A stretch of 64,000 nt of DNA from positions 39,102-103,101 of the forward strand of contig JAIPCZ010000004.1 in NCBI GenBank assembly GCA_021737975.1, given 5' to 3'. The DNA is from Polaromonas sp. GTDB taxonomy: Bacteria > Pseudomonadota > Gammaproteobacteria > Burkholderiales > Burkholderiaceae_C. Below are positions 37,037-47,752 of this stretch, piece after piece. A program made the position numbers and the translations under genes. Below the pieces are notes generated by a model. The model was not told where the DNA came from. It made no database searches and worked only from the letters and a program-made list of their open reading frames with translations. Within the stretch, counting starts at the first letter, position 1. The number at the start of each line of letters is the position of its first letter.

Positions 37037-37954
37037 TTATTCTATGTTTTGAACCTGCTCTCGCATCTGCTCGATCAGCACCTTCATATCCACCGAAATG
37101 TGCGTCAGCTCCAGCGCCGCCGACTTGGAGCCCAGCGTGTTGGCTTCGCGGTGCAACTCCTGGATCAAAAAGTCGAGCCGCTTGCCAACTTCGCCGCCCT
37201 TGGCCAGAAGCCGCTCGAGCTCGTCGAGGTGCGAGCTGAGCCGTGTCAACTCTTCAGCCACATCGATGCGAATGGCAAACGCGGTCGCCTCGGCGAGCGC
37301 CCGGTCCTGCGCGGCTTCCGGCAGGGCACCGCCATCAACCAAGCCCATGGCGTCGCGCCAGCGGTCCAGGAAACGCTGGCGTTGTTGCGCCACCAGTTGC
37401 GGCACCAGCGGCTGGGCCTGCGCCGCCAGGCTGCGCAATTGCCCCATGCGGTCCTGCAGCATCAGCACCAGGCGGGCGCCCTCGCGCTCGCGGGCGCCCA
37501 GCAGTGACGCCAGCACCTGCTCGGCCAGCGCCAGCAGCTCGGCCTGCCAATCGTGCTCGACCGCCGTGCTGCCCGCTGCCAGGCGGAGCACGTCCGCCAC
37601 ACTCAAGGGAGTCGCCAGGGGCAGCCAGGTTTTCACGTTGTCCTGGATCGTGTTGAGGCGTTGCAGCAGCCTCGCAGAGGGCTCGGCCACCAGGTTGGCG
37701 GCGTTGCTTTCGAGGGCGGCGCGCACCTCCACCTTGCCGCGCTTGAGTCGGTGCACCAGCAGCTCGCGCAAAGCAGGCTCAAAGCCGCGCAACTCCTCCG
37801 ACAGCTTGAAGGTCAAATCAAGGTAACGGCTGTTCACCGACCGGATCTCAAGGCCCAGACGGGCCGCTGAAGACGCCTGGCTTTCGCCGGCAGGGGAAGT
37901 GGCGGCAGCGCTGTGCTGGGCACTGGCATAACCGGTCATGCTGTAAACTGGCAT
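37037..37954 (-). CDS. yicC: YicC-family endoribonuclease
   Basis: Member of the YicC group, RNases implicated in decay of small RNAs in E. coli. The N-terminal [13 protein letters not shown] and [31 protein letters not shown], with the C-terminal [47 protein letters not shown], are diagnostic. At 306 residues it is close to the usual 290 or so, with a Ser/Ala-rich insert near residue 20. The ORF track starts at 38071, inside the divergent kinase gene; 37954 is taken, with 37963 as an alternative. Confidence 0.95.
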   Translation of the reverse strand: MPVYSMTGYASAQHSAAATSPAGESQASSAARLGLEIRSVNSRYLDLTFKLSEELRGFEPALRELLVHRLKRGKVEVRAALESNAANLVAEPSARLLQRLNTIQDNVKTWLPLATPLSVADVLRLAAGSTAVEHDWQAELLALAEQVLASLLGAREREGARLVLMLQDRMGQLRSLAAQAQPLVPQLVAQQRQRFLDRWRDAMGLVDGGALPEAAQDRALAEATAFAIRIDVAEELTRLSSHLDELERLLAKGGEVGKRLDFLIQELHREANTLGSKSAALELTHISVDMKVLIEQMREQVQNIE

Positions 37955-38033
37955 ATCAATCATCTGTGGTGTTAATCGGTCACAAGAATAACACCCGGTT
38001 CCAGCAAAAACCGAACCCTGTTTCCTTGAAGCC

Positions 38034-39038
38034 ATGTCCAAATCCAAACCGTCCCCGCTACCGCCAGGCACCCAGATTGGTGGCTATCGGGTGATACGCC
38101 GGGTTGCCGCGGGCGGTTTTGGTGTGGTTTATCTCGCCGCTGGCGCCGATGAGCAGCAGGTCGCCATCAAGGAATACCTGCCTTCTTCGCTGGTCACCCG
38201 CGAACCGGGTCTGCTGGCGCCGCAGGTGGCCCCGGACAAGCTCTCGCTGTACCGGCTGGGCCTGAAAAGCTTTTTCGAAGAGGGGCGCTCGCTGGCGCAA
38301 ATCTCCCACCCTTCCGTGGTCAGCGTGCTGAATTTTTTCAGGGAAAACGAAACCGTTTACATGGTGACCGAGTTTCTGGAAGGGGCCAGCCTGCAGGACT
38401 TCATTGTGGTGGCGCGTGATCTCAAGAAAGACAAGGTTTTTCGCGAGTCGACCATCCGCTCGCTGTTTGATGAAATCCTGCGCGGCCTGCGCATCGTCCA
38501 CCAGCACAAGATGCTGCATCTGGACATCAAACCCGCCAACATTTTCATCACCGACGACAACCGGGCCGTGCTGATCGACTTCGGCGCGGCGCGCGAGGTC
38601 CTGTCCAAGGAAGGCAACTTCGTGCGCCCCATGTACACCCCTGGTTTTGCCGCCCCGGAAATGTACAGGCGCGACACCACCATGGGGCCCTGGACCGACA
38701 TTTACGCCATCGGTGCCTGCATGTATGCCTGCATGCACGGCTTCCCGCCCAGCGAGGCACCACAACGTGTGCCAGAAGACAAGAGCGTGCAGACACTGAA
38801 GCGTTTTCGTGGTGTCTACTCCGACGATCTGGTGGAAATCGTGCAGTGGTGCATGGCGCTCGATCCCCTGGAGCGGCCGCAATCTGTGTTTGCCCTGCAA
38901 AAGGAGTTGAACCGCGCGGGCGCGCGCCGTTACACCCAGCTCACGGTGGGTGACAAGGTCAAGCAACAACTCGGCAGCATGTTTGAGGGCAGCAAAAAGA
39001 ACGTTCTTAAATCGACAGAAAAGGACAAAAAAGTCTGA
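38034..39038 (+). CDS. Serine/threonine protein kinase (Hanks type, non-RD)
   Basis: Soluble eukaryotic-like kinase of 334 residues. The Gly loop (VAAGGFGVVYLAA), catalytic Lys (QQVAIKEYLPS), catalytic loop HLDIKPANIFIT and metal-binding LIDFGAARE are present, so it should be active. The residue before the catalytic Asp is Leu, not Arg, making it a non-RD kinase that may not need activation-loop phosphorylation. The C-terminus (about 295-334) is Lys/Ser-rich with no membrane segment. Its stop overlaps the PP2C start (TGATG), so kinase and phosphatase are made together. Confidence 0.96.
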   Translation: MSKSKPSPLPPGTQIGGYRVIRRVAAGGFGVVYLAAGADEQQVAIKEYLPSSLVTREPGLLAPQVAPDKLSLYRLGLKSFFEEGRSLAQISHPSVVSVLNFFRENETVYMVTEFLEGASLQDFIVVARDLKKDKVFRESTIRSLFDEILRGLRIVHQHKMLHLDIKPANIFITDDNRAVLIDFGAAREVLSKEGNFVRPMYTPGFAAPEMYRRDTTMGPWTDIYAIGACMYACMHGFPPSEAPQRVPEDKSVQTLKRFRGVYSDDLVEIVQWCMALDPLERPQSVFALQKELNRAGARRYTQLTVGDKVKQQLGSMFEGSKKNVLKSTEKDKKV

Positions 39039-39811
39039 TGCGTTTTTCCGTCTTCCAGGTCACACGCCAGGGTGGGCGAAAGAAAAACGAGGACCGCATG
39101 GGCTACAGCTACACCAGCGACAGTGCGTTGCTGATGCTGGCCGATGGCATGGGCGGGCACCCCGACGGGGAGGTGGCCGCCGCGTTGGCCATGGAAACGG
39201 TGGCCCGCTTGTTTCAAGCCATGGCTCAGCCCCAGCTTGACGATGTGGCTGATTTTCTGGCGCAGGCCCTGATGGCCGCGCATGAGCAGATCCTGCGTTA
39301 CGCCGCCGACCACGCCATGCCCGACACACCACGCACCACACTCGTGATGGCCGTGATCCAATCGGGCCAGCTGCGCTGGACCCATTGTGGCGACTCCCGG
39401 CTTTACCTGGTGCGCGCGCACCGGCTGCTGGCCCGCACCCAGGACCATTCCCTGATTGAACAGCGCCGGCTCCCGTCGCATGACAATGCCGCCGCGCTGC
39501 CGGCCGAGACCAATCGCAACGTGCTGTTCACCTGCCTGGGCTCCCCCACCAAGCCCGTGTTCAGTGTCACCGACCCGCTGGTCCTGCAACAGGGTGACAC
39601 CCTCATGCTCTGCTCGGATGGCTTGTGGGCGAGTCTGCCCGAGCAGGACATCGTGGCCGAACTGAGTCAGAAACCCGTGGAAACCGCGGTGCCTGACCTG
39701 GTTGACAAGGCGCTACAGCAGGCTGGTGATCGCAGTGACAACGTGACCTGTCTTGCGCTCACCTGGCTGACACCCGACCCTTCCCTCAACACCAACCCAG
39801 ACCGCCCCTGA
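39038..39811 (+). CDS. PP2C-family protein phosphatase
   Basis: Mn2+/Mg2+-dependent Ser/Thr phosphatase of 257 residues that should oppose the adjacent kinase. PP2C metal motifs are intact: [54 protein letters not shown] and [11 protein letters not shown]. It shares one base with the kinase gene and lies 1 base before rph. The kinase-phosphatase pair heads an operon with rph and rdgB; whether it regulates those enzymes is unknown. Confidence 0.96.
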   Translation: MRFSVFQVTRQGGRKKNEDRMGYSYTSDSALLMLADGMGGHPDGEVAAALAMETVARLFQAMAQPQLDDVADFLAQALMAAHEQILRYAADHAMPDTPRTTLVMAVIQSGQLRWTHCGDSRLYLVRAHRLLARTQDHSLIEQRRLPSHDNAAALPAETNRNVLFTCLGSPTKPVFSVTDPLVLQQGDTLMLCSDGLWASLPEQDIVAELSQKPVETAVPDLVDKALQQAGDRSDNVTCLALTWLTPDPSLNTNPDRP

Positions 39812-39812
39812 C

Positions 39813-40553
39813 ATGCCTGAATTCTCAAGAACCGGCGCCCGCGCCGCCAATGCGCTGCGCCCTGTCACCCTCACACGCAGTTACACGCGGCACGCAGAGG
39901 GCTCGGTCCTGGTGGAGTTTGGCCACACCAAGGTGCTGTGTAATGCCTCGGTGCTCGACAAAGTGCCACCGCACCAGAAGGGCAGTGGCCAGGGCTGGGT
40001 CACCGCCGAATACGGCATGCTGCCGCGCGCCACCCACAGCCGAAGCGACCGCGAGGCCGCGCGTGGCAAACAAACCGGGCGCACCCAGGAAATCCAGCGC
40101 CTGATCGGCCGTGCCCTGCGCTCGGTGTTCGACCTGACGCTTTTGGGCGAGCGCACCATTCACCTCGACTGCGACGTGATTCAGGCCGACGGCGGCACCC
40201 GCACCGCGGCCATCACCGGCGCCTTTGTCGCGGCGCAGGATGCCGTCAACGGTTTGCTGGTCCAGGGAAAGCTGGCCCGCTCGCCCATTCGCGAGGCCGT
40301 GGCCGCCATCTCGGTCGGCATCGTGCGAGGCACGCCGCTGCTCGACCTGGAATACACCGAAGACTCGGCCTGCGACACCGACATGAACGTGGTCATGACG
40401 GCCAGCGGCCACTATGTCGAGGTCCAGGGCACGGCCGAGGGCGCCGCCTTCAGCCGTGCTGAGATGGATGCGCTGCTGGCGCTGGCCGACCAAGGCATTC
40501 GTGAGCTGGTTCAGTTGCAGCAGGCGGCACTCGCCAGGGTGGCGTTGTCATGA
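39813..40553 (+). CDS. rph: Ribonuclease PH
   Basis: Phosphorolytic 3'-5' exoribonuclease that trims tRNA 3' ends. At 246 residues it contains [32 protein letters not shown], the [38 protein letters not shown] core, and the closing [26 protein letters not shown], all typical. It sits 1 base after the phosphatase stop and overlaps rdgB by 4 bases. Confidence 0.98.
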   Translation: MPEFSRTGARAANALRPVTLTRSYTRHAEGSVLVEFGHTKVLCNASVLDKVPPHQKGSGQGWVTAEYGMLPRATHSRSDREAARGKQTGRTQEIQRLIGRALRSVFDLTLLGERTIHLDCDVIQADGGTRTAAITGAFVAAQDAVNGLLVQGKLARSPIREAVAAISVGIVRGTPLLDLEYTEDSACDTDMNVVMTASGHYVEVQGTAEGAAFSRAEMDALLALADQGIRELVQLQQAALARVALS

Positions 40554-41149
40554 AAATCGTTCTGGCCTCCAACAACGCCGGCAAGCTGGCCGAGTTGCAC
40601 GCCATGTTTGCGCCGCTGGGTTTCGAACTGGTGCAGCAGGGCAGCCTGGGCATTCCCGAGGCCGAGGAGCCGTTTCACACCTTCATTGAAAACGCGCTGG
40701 CCAAAGCGCGCCATGCCGCGCGGCTCAGCGGCCTGCCCGCCGTGGCCGACGATGCCGGCCTGTGTGTGGATGCCTTTGGTGGCCTGCCCGGCGTGCAAAC
40801 CGCCTTTTACGCCACCCGATTCGGCTACCCCAAGAGCGACGACAACAATGTGCGCGCGCTGCTGGAACAAATGGCAGGCATCGACAACCGGCGCGCTGCA
40901 ATGGTCAGCACGCTGGTGGCGCTGCGCTCGCCCGACGACCCGGAACCCCTGGTGGCGGTGGGCCGGGTGGTAGGCGAAATTGCCCGCGAGCCCGCGGGTT
41001 CCAACGGCTTTGGCTTTGACCCGGTGATGTTCATTCCCGAGTTTGGCAAGACCTTTGCCCAGTTGCCGGTGGAAGTGAAAAACGCCAACAGCCACCGGGG
41101 ACGCGCAGCGGCGGCCATGGTCGCCTTGATGCGTGAGCGGTGGTTGTGA
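40550..41149 (+). CDS. rdgB: XTP/dITP pyrophosphatase (RdgB/HAM1)
   Basis: Removes non-canonical purine triphosphates (dITP, XTP) from the nucleotide pool. At 199 residues it starts [20 protein letters not shown], with the family signatures [35 protein letters not shown] and [20 protein letters not shown], and SHRGRA near the end. It overlaps rph by 4 bases. A 347-base gap with two long hairpins separates it from hemW. Confidence 0.97.
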   Translation: MKIVLASNNAGKLAELHAMFAPLGFELVQQGSLGIPEAEEPFHTFIENALAKARHAARLSGLPAVADDAGLCVDAFGGLPGVQTAFYATRFGYPKSDDNNVRALLEQMAGIDNRRAAMVSTLVALRSPDDPEPLVAVGRVVGEIAREPAGSNGFGFDPVMFIPEFGKTFAQLPVEVKNANSHRGRAAAAMVALMRERWL

Positions 41150-41211
41150 GTTTTGATCTTGCAGGCGCTGGGACGTTGAAACCAAGGCGAAGTCCGTTCA
41201 TGACGAAACCC

Positions 41212-41287
41212 GCGAGGCAGGCCCTGTGGGCGGCTTCCTCATACTGGGGTACCAGAAATCGTCTGCCCCCCACAGGGCCTACCTCGC
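41212..41287 (-). repeat. Hairpin element copy 1 (conserved 25-nt loop, read on minus strand)
   Basis: Arms 41212-41234 and 41265-41287 pair over 23 positions with two non-Watson-Crick positions. Read on the minus strand one of these becomes a G-U pair and the other a G-G mismatch. The 30-base loop contains (minus strand) CGATTTCTGGTACCCCAGTATGAGG, identical to the loop of copy 2. Stem sequence (GCGAGG...GGGCCCTG-type) is unrelated to copy 2. It lies 62 bases after rdgB. Confidence 0.9.
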
Positions 41288-41374
41288 TAGACGCCTTGGT
41301 ATGCAAATCCAGTGACCATTCAGATGTTGGGATTGGGGGATTCAAGCAAGCTTTGCAAGCGAACCGCGACATCG

Positions 41375-41450
41375 GCGCGGCAGCCGGATGGGGTGATCGC
41401 CGATTTCTGGTACCCCAGTATGAGGCGGTCGCCCCATCCGGTTGCCGCGC
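41375..41450 (+). repeat. Hairpin element copy 2 (conserved 25-nt loop, read on plus strand)
   Basis: Arms 41375-41399 and 41426-41450 pair over 25 positions. The only three departures from Watson-Crick pairing are G-U pairs when read as plus-strand RNA, giving an unbroken 25-bp stem. The 26-base loop (41400-41425) carries the same 25 bases as copy 1 in reverse orientation. Within the loop, CTGG-TACC-CCAG can form a small inner hairpin. It ends 46 bases before the hemW ATG. Confidence 0.9.
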
Positions 41451-41496
41451 AGCTAACACACCAAACGCCTGATCCCTGCCATCTCGCAGCCCCGCC

Positions 41497-42738
41497 ATGA
41501 TCCCGATCCACCAAGAAACCACCTCAACGGATGCGCCTGTGACGACACGCGACATCCAGCACTACATGCGCCCCGGCACGCTGCAACTGGGCAGCCTGCC
41601 GCCCTTGTCGCTGTATGTGCATCTGCCCTGGTGCCTCAAAAAGTGCCCTTATTGCGACTTCAACTCGCATGAAATGCGCAGCGCAGAGCTGCCCGAGCAA
41701 CGCTACATCGACGCGCTGATGGCCGACCTGGAGGCCGCACTGCCGCTGATCTGGGGCCGCAGCGTCCAAACCGTGTTCATGGGCGGCGGCACGCCCAGCC
41801 TGTTCTCGCCACAAGCCATCGACCAGTTGCTGGCCGGCATCCGCGCCAGGGTTCGGCTGGCGCCGAACGCCGAAATCACGCTGGAAGCCAACCCCGGCAC
41901 GTTCGAGAAGCACCGCTTCAGGGCCTACCGTTCAGCCGGCGTCACACGCCTGTCGGTGGGGGTGCAAAGTTTCAACGACAATTTCTTGCGTGCGCTGGGC
42001 CGGGTCCATGACCGCGACCAGGCCATCGCGGCGGTCGAAGAGGCCGCGCAGGCGTTTGACACCTTCAACCTCGATTTGATGTACGCCCTGCCCGGCCAGA
42101 CGCTTGACGCTTTGCGCGCCGATGTCACCACCGCACTGGCGCTGGCACCCCGGCATGTGTCGATTTACCACCTCACCATCGAACCCAATACCTACTTCGC
42201 CAAGTTCCCGCCTGCTGCCGTGGAGGACGATCTGGCCGCCGACATGCTGGACCTGGTCACCGACATGACCGGTGCTGCGGGACTGCAAAGGTATGAGGTT
42301 TCGGCCTATGCCCTGCCTGGCCATGCGAGCGTGCACAACCTGAACTACTGGCAGTTTGGCGACTACCTGGGCTTGGGCGCAGGGGCCCATAGCAAGCTCA
42401 GCTTTGCCCACCGGGTCGTGCGCCAGGTGCGCGCCCGCAACCCCGAGCTTTACATGGCGCAGGCGCTGGCTGGGCAGTGCGTGGTGCAGGACTTCGACGT
42501 CAAGAGAGGCGAGTTGGCGTTTGAGTTCATGCTTAACGCGCTGCGACTGGCGGACGGCTTCGATACCGGTCTGTTTGCCGAGCGCACCGGCATGCCGCTG
42601 TCTGCCCTGCAGGCCGGGCTGCAACAGGCCCAAAGACAGGGATTGCTCACCGTGGACGGCACCCACGTCCGGCCCAGCGTGCGCGGCTTTGACTTTTTAA
42701 ACGATTTGCAGGCGCTGTTTTTGCCGGCCGCACGTTGA
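41497..42738 (+). CDS. hemW: Radical SAM heme chaperone HemW
   Basis: Radical SAM protein of the HemN-like group that lacks true coproporphyrinogen oxidase activity and is thought to deliver heme to respiratory enzymes. The CxxxCxxC cluster motif is in PWCLKKCPYCDFNSHE. FMGGGTPSLFSP, VTRLSVGVQSFNDNFLRALGRVHD and DLMYALPGQTLDALRADV follow. The C-terminal HemW domain includes LGLGAGAHSK. At 413 residues it is a little longer than usual owing to about 25 extra N-terminal residues. An internal start is possible, but no in-frame ATG with a better ribosome site is evident. Confidence 0.96.
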   Translation: MIPIHQETTSTDAPVTTRDIQHYMRPGTLQLGSLPPLSLYVHLPWCLKKCPYCDFNSHEMRSAELPEQRYIDALMADLEAALPLIWGRSVQTVFMGGGTPSLFSPQAIDQLLAGIRARVRLAPNAEITLEANPGTFEKHRFRAYRSAGVTRLSVGVQSFNDNFLRALGRVHDRDQAIAAVEEAAQAFDTFNLDLMYALPGQTLDALRADVTTALALAPRHVSIYHLTIEPNTYFAKFPPAAVEDDLAADMLDLVTDMTGAAGLQRYEVSAYALPGHASVHNLNYWQFGDYLGLGAGAHSKLSFAHRVVRQVRARNPELYMAQALAGQCVVQDFDVKRGELAFEFMLNALRLADGFDTGLFAERTGMPLSALQAGLQQAQRQGLLTVDGTHVRPSVRGFDFLNDLQALFLPAAR

Positions 42739-42748
42739 TGCCACCGCC

Positions 42749-43165
42749 CTACCCGGGCTGGCGGCAGGCCCTGAGCAGGGTGACGCCGCCGTCTGAGGGC
42801 CTCCAAGCGGCCATGGGCTGGCAGCGGCCCTGCACACACACCTCGTAATCGGGGGTGAACTCCGAGCGGGTCAGGCGCAGTTCGGGCGGGGTGGTGATGG
42901 CGGGGGTGTATTGGTACCAACCCTGGCGCAACACCGCATCGGGCGGCGGCTCCATGCCGGCAGCCGAGCCGCGCACCCGGGCTTGTAGCGCGTGCAGCAG
43001 CGGCTGGCCACTCACAGCGTCAAGCAGCACCGCGTAGTCTTCTTCCCAGCGCACTTTTTCAATCGAGTGGGTCCAGGCCAGCGTGAATTCGGCCACCGGC
43101 ACAAAGACCACCGGGTTGCCCTGCAACGCGGCGGCGAGGCTGAGGCAGATGCCCAGTGGGGCCAT
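42749..43165 (-). CDS. DUF1850 protein associated with TAXI-TRAP transporters
   Basis: A protein of 138 residues with the DUF1850 look: FTLAWTHSIEKVRWEEDYAV near the N-terminus (W-x-HSVE-type motif) and YQYTPAITTPPELRLTRSEFTPDYEVCV in the second half. A hydrophobic N-terminus (GICLSLAAALQGNPVVFVPVA) could be a signal or anchor. Members of this family are habitually encoded beside TAXI-type TRAP transporters, as here, but their role is unknown. It lies 14 bases after the fused permease stop and converges with hemW (10 bases apart). Confidence 0.88.
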   Translation of the reverse strand: MAPLGICLSLAAALQGNPVVFVPVAEFTLAWTHSIEKVRWEEDYAVLLDAVSGQPLLHALQARVRGSAAGMEPPPDAVLRQGWYQYTPAITTPPELRLTRSEFTPDYEVCVQGRCQPMAAWRPSDGGVTLLRACRQPG

Positions 43166-43179
43166 GTGTCAGGCCGAGC

Positions 43180-45195
<2,016 letters not shown>

Positions 45196-45215
45196 GGGCA
45201 CCTCGCGGAAATCCG

Positions 45216-45244
45216 AAACAAAAACGGCCCCAGAAACGGGGCCG
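45216..45244 (-). terminator. Intrinsic terminator/attenuator between TAXI binding protein and permease
   Basis: On the minus strand CGGCCCC-GTTTCT-GGGGCCG is followed by TTTTTGTTTC, a clear stem plus T tract. It lies 19 bases after the binding-protein stop and 21 bases before the permease start, and probably lowers permease expression. Confidence 0.85.
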
Positions 45245-45262
45245 CAGGATGGCGCAGTCCGT

Positions 45263-46219
45263 TTACTTGATCAAGCCCACTTCCTTGTAGTACCTGGCGG
45301 CACCCGGGTGCAGGGGAATGGGCATGCCCTTGATGGCATTCTCGCGCTTGATGACCTTGGCTGCGTTGTGGGCCGCGTACAAGGTGTCGATGTTGTCGTA
45401 CATGGTCTTGGTCATCTGGTAGGCGAGCTCATCGGACACACCCGAATGGGTCACCAGAAAGTTGGGGATGGCCGCTGTGGCGACATCGACGGTTTGGCCG
45501 GCGTAAGTGTTGGCCGGGATGATGGTGGCCTGGTAAGCCTCGTCACCGACCTTCTTCACCACATCAGCAGGCACCGGAATCACCACGATCTTGATCGAGG
45601 TCGCCAAGTCGCGGATCGAGGCCACGCCCAGGCCGGCGGACTGCAAGGTGGCATCGAGCTGGCGGTTTTTCATCAGTTCGACCGATTCGCCAAACGGCAA
45701 ATACTCCACTTTTCCGAGGTCGGCATATGTCAGGCCGGCGGCCTTCAGGATGGCACGGGCGTTGAGTTCGGTGCCCGATTTGGCGGCCCCCACCGAAATG
45801 CGTTTGCCCTTGAGATCAGCCAGGGTCTTGATGCCGGAGTCGGCATTGGCCACGATCTGAATGTAGTTGTTGTAGGTGGCAGACAGGCCACGCAGTTTGT
45901 CGAGCTTGGTCTTGAAACCGGCCTCGACATCACCCTTCCAGGCATCCGACACCGAATCTGCCAGCGATAGCGCCAGCTCACCACGGCCCGCCTGCAGCAG
46001 GTTGAGGTTTTCTGCCGAGGCCTTGGTGACCTGAGCGGTGGAGCGCGCGTCGGGAATGGCTTTGGCGTAAATTTGCGACAAAGCCACGCCCAGCGGGTAA
46101 TAAACCCCGCTCTGGCCGCCGGTGAGCACGTTGACGAATTGTTGTTGTGCCAGCGCGTTGCTGCCGGCGAGGGCAACCCCCAGGCTCAAGGCCAGGGTGA
46201 TTTTCTTGATAAGACGCAT
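45263..46219 (-). CDS. TAXI-family TRAP transporter solute-binding protein
   Basis: Periplasmic binding protein of 318 residues, with a signal peptide (MRLIKKITLALSLGVALAGSNALA) and the TAXI opening QQFVNVLTGGQSGVYYPLGVALSQIY. GKRISVGAAKSGTELNARAILKAAGL and the closing PLHPGAARYYKEVGLIK are typical. It heads the operon with the fused permease and DUF1850 protein. A strong terminator follows it. The ligand is unknown; relatives bind glutamate or other dicarboxylates. Confidence 0.95.
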   Translation of the reverse strand: MRLIKKITLALSLGVALAGSNALAQQQFVNVLTGGQSGVYYPLGVALSQIYAKAIPDARSTAQVTKASAENLNLLQAGRGELALSLADSVSDAWKGDVEAGFKTKLDKLRGLSATYNNYIQIVANADSGIKTLADLKGKRISVGAAKSGTELNARAILKAAGLTYADLGKVEYLPFGESVELMKNRQLDATLQSAGLGVASIRDLATSIKIVVIPVPADVVKKVGDEAYQATIIPANTYAGQTVDVATAAIPNFLVTHSGVSDELAYQMTKTMYDNIDTLYAAHNAAKVIKRENAIKGMPIPLHPGAARYYKEVGLIK

Positions 46220-46419
46220 GGGGTTCGATCTCCAGTGGGTAAGCTGTGAAAAAAAATCAGTGTGGTCTTATTGTTGCCCGGATCGGCGCCCCTGTATGCT
46301 GGTGTTTTCCCCCAGACCGCGCGCTTATTTTTCTGGCCCGCTGCCCGAGGCTGCCACGCTCGTAAATCAAGTACGATTCCCAGCCTGAAATCAAGCGAAA
46401 TCACACCACGAGACGGTTT

Positions 46420-47703
46420 ATGACAACACCCCATGCGCCCGATGCCACCGAGACCCTGGGTTGGCAGGCCAAACAAGCTTCCGCGCTAATGGCCAAAGCG
46501 CCCGCCGCGACCCGGAACGCGGCGCTGCGCAAACTCGCCGAACTCCTGCGCGCCAATGTGGATGCGCTGCAGGTCGACAACGCCCAAGACCTTGAGCGCG
46601 CTCTGGCCGCGGGCCTGGCCGCCCCCATGGTGGACCGGCTCAAACTCAGCCCCAAGGTGATCGAGACCTGCGCCCAGGGCTGCGAGCAACTGGCCGCCAT
46701 GGCCGACATCATTGGCGAAATCACCGCCCTGCGCCAGCAACCCAGCGGCATCCGCGTGGGCCAGATGCGCGTGCCCATTGGTGTTTTTGGCATGATCTTC
46801 GAGAGCCGCCCCAACGTCACCATCGAAGCCGCCAGTCTTAGTATCAAGAGCGGCAATGCCTGCATCCTGCGTGGCGGCTCGGAGGCCATCGACTCGAACA
46901 AGGCGCTGGCCCGGCTGGTGCAACAGGCGCTGATCGACTCCGGACTGCCCGTCCATGCGGTGCAACTGGTGCAAACCACCGACCGCGCCGTGGTGGGCGA
47001 GCTCATCACCATGCCGCAGTATGTGGATGTGATCATTCCGCGCGGCGGCAAGGGCCTCATCGAGCGCATCAGCCGGGATGCCAAAGTACCGGTCATCAAG
47101 CACCTGGACGGCAATTGCCACACCTACGTCGACGACCCCTGCGACCTGGCCATGGCCGTCAGGGTCGCCGACAACGCCAAAACCAGCAAATACAGCCCCT
47201 GCAATGCCACAGAGAGCCTGCTGGTGGCACGCGGCGTCGCGGCTCAATTTTTGCCTTTGATTGGCGCGATTTATGCCGCCAAGGGGGTCGAGATGCGCTG
47301 CGACCCCGAAGCCCTGGCCTTGCTGAAGGCCTGCCCCGACAGGATGGTGCTGCAGCCCGCGCTCGAGGCCGATTGGTACGAGGAATACCTGGCCCCCATC
47401 ATCAGCATCAAGGTGGTGGCCGGTGTGGATGAGGCCATTGGCCACATCAACCGGTACTCAAGCCACCACACCGATGCCATCCTCACGCGTGACCACATGC
47501 ACGCGCAGCAGTTTCTGCGCGAGGTCGATTCGGCCAGCGTCATGGTCAATACCAGCACCCGCTTTGCCGACGGCTTTGAATACGGCCTGGGAGCCGAAAT
47601 TGGTATCAGCACCGACAAGTTTCACGCCCGCGGACCAGTCGGCATCGAGGGCCTGACCTCGCTCAAATACGTGGTTCTGGGCGAAGGTGAAGTGCGCGGC
47701 TGA
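46420..47703 (+). CDS. proA: Glutamate-5-semialdehyde dehydrogenase
   Basis: Second step of proline synthesis, reducing gamma-glutamyl phosphate with NADPH. At 427 residues it contains [39 protein letters not shown] and the catalytic Cys region [16 protein letters not shown]. The C-terminal [48 protein letters not shown] is also typical. It is divergent from the TAXI gene and about 50 bases upstream of gshA. Confidence 0.98.
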   Translation: MTTPHAPDATETLGWQAKQASALMAKAPAATRNAALRKLAELLRANVDALQVDNAQDLERALAAGLAAPMVDRLKLSPKVIETCAQGCEQLAAMADIIGEITALRQQPSGIRVGQMRVPIGVFGMIFESRPNVTIEAASLSIKSGNACILRGGSEAIDSNKALARLVQQALIDSGLPVHAVQLVQTTDRAVVGELITMPQYVDVIIPRGGKGLIERISRDAKVPVIKHLDGNCHTYVDDPCDLAMAVRVADNAKTSKYSPCNATESLLVARGVAAQFLPLIGAIYAAKGVEMRCDPEALALLKACPDRMVLQPALEADWYEEYLAPIISIKVVAGVDEAIGHINRYSSHHTDAILTRDHMHAQQFLREVDSASVMVNTSTRFADGFEYGLGAEIGISTDKFHARGPVGIEGLTSLKYVVLGEGEVRG

Positions 47704-47752
47704 GCCATGCGACCGCGCGTAAAATCAAGGCCAACACTATGCAAGGTCTCCT

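Larger units (their letters stand above)
41150..41496. other. rdgB-hemW intergenic region (347 bases)
   Basis: Contains the two hairpin elements and an 87-base spacer with a near-palindromic AAGCAAGCTTTGCAAGC. The ORF-track entries here (for example 41140-41472 plus and 41031-41555 minus) mostly read through the hairpins and look non-coding. A promoter for hemW may lie here, but I cannot place it. Confidence 0.7.

Noticed and set aside
41031-41555. 174-residue minus-strand and 110-residue plus-strand ORFs over the rdgB-hemW gap
   Set aside because: They read through the two hairpins, so their repeated peptide (YWGTRNR / RFLVPQYE) simply reflects the shared loop; no ribosome site or domain.
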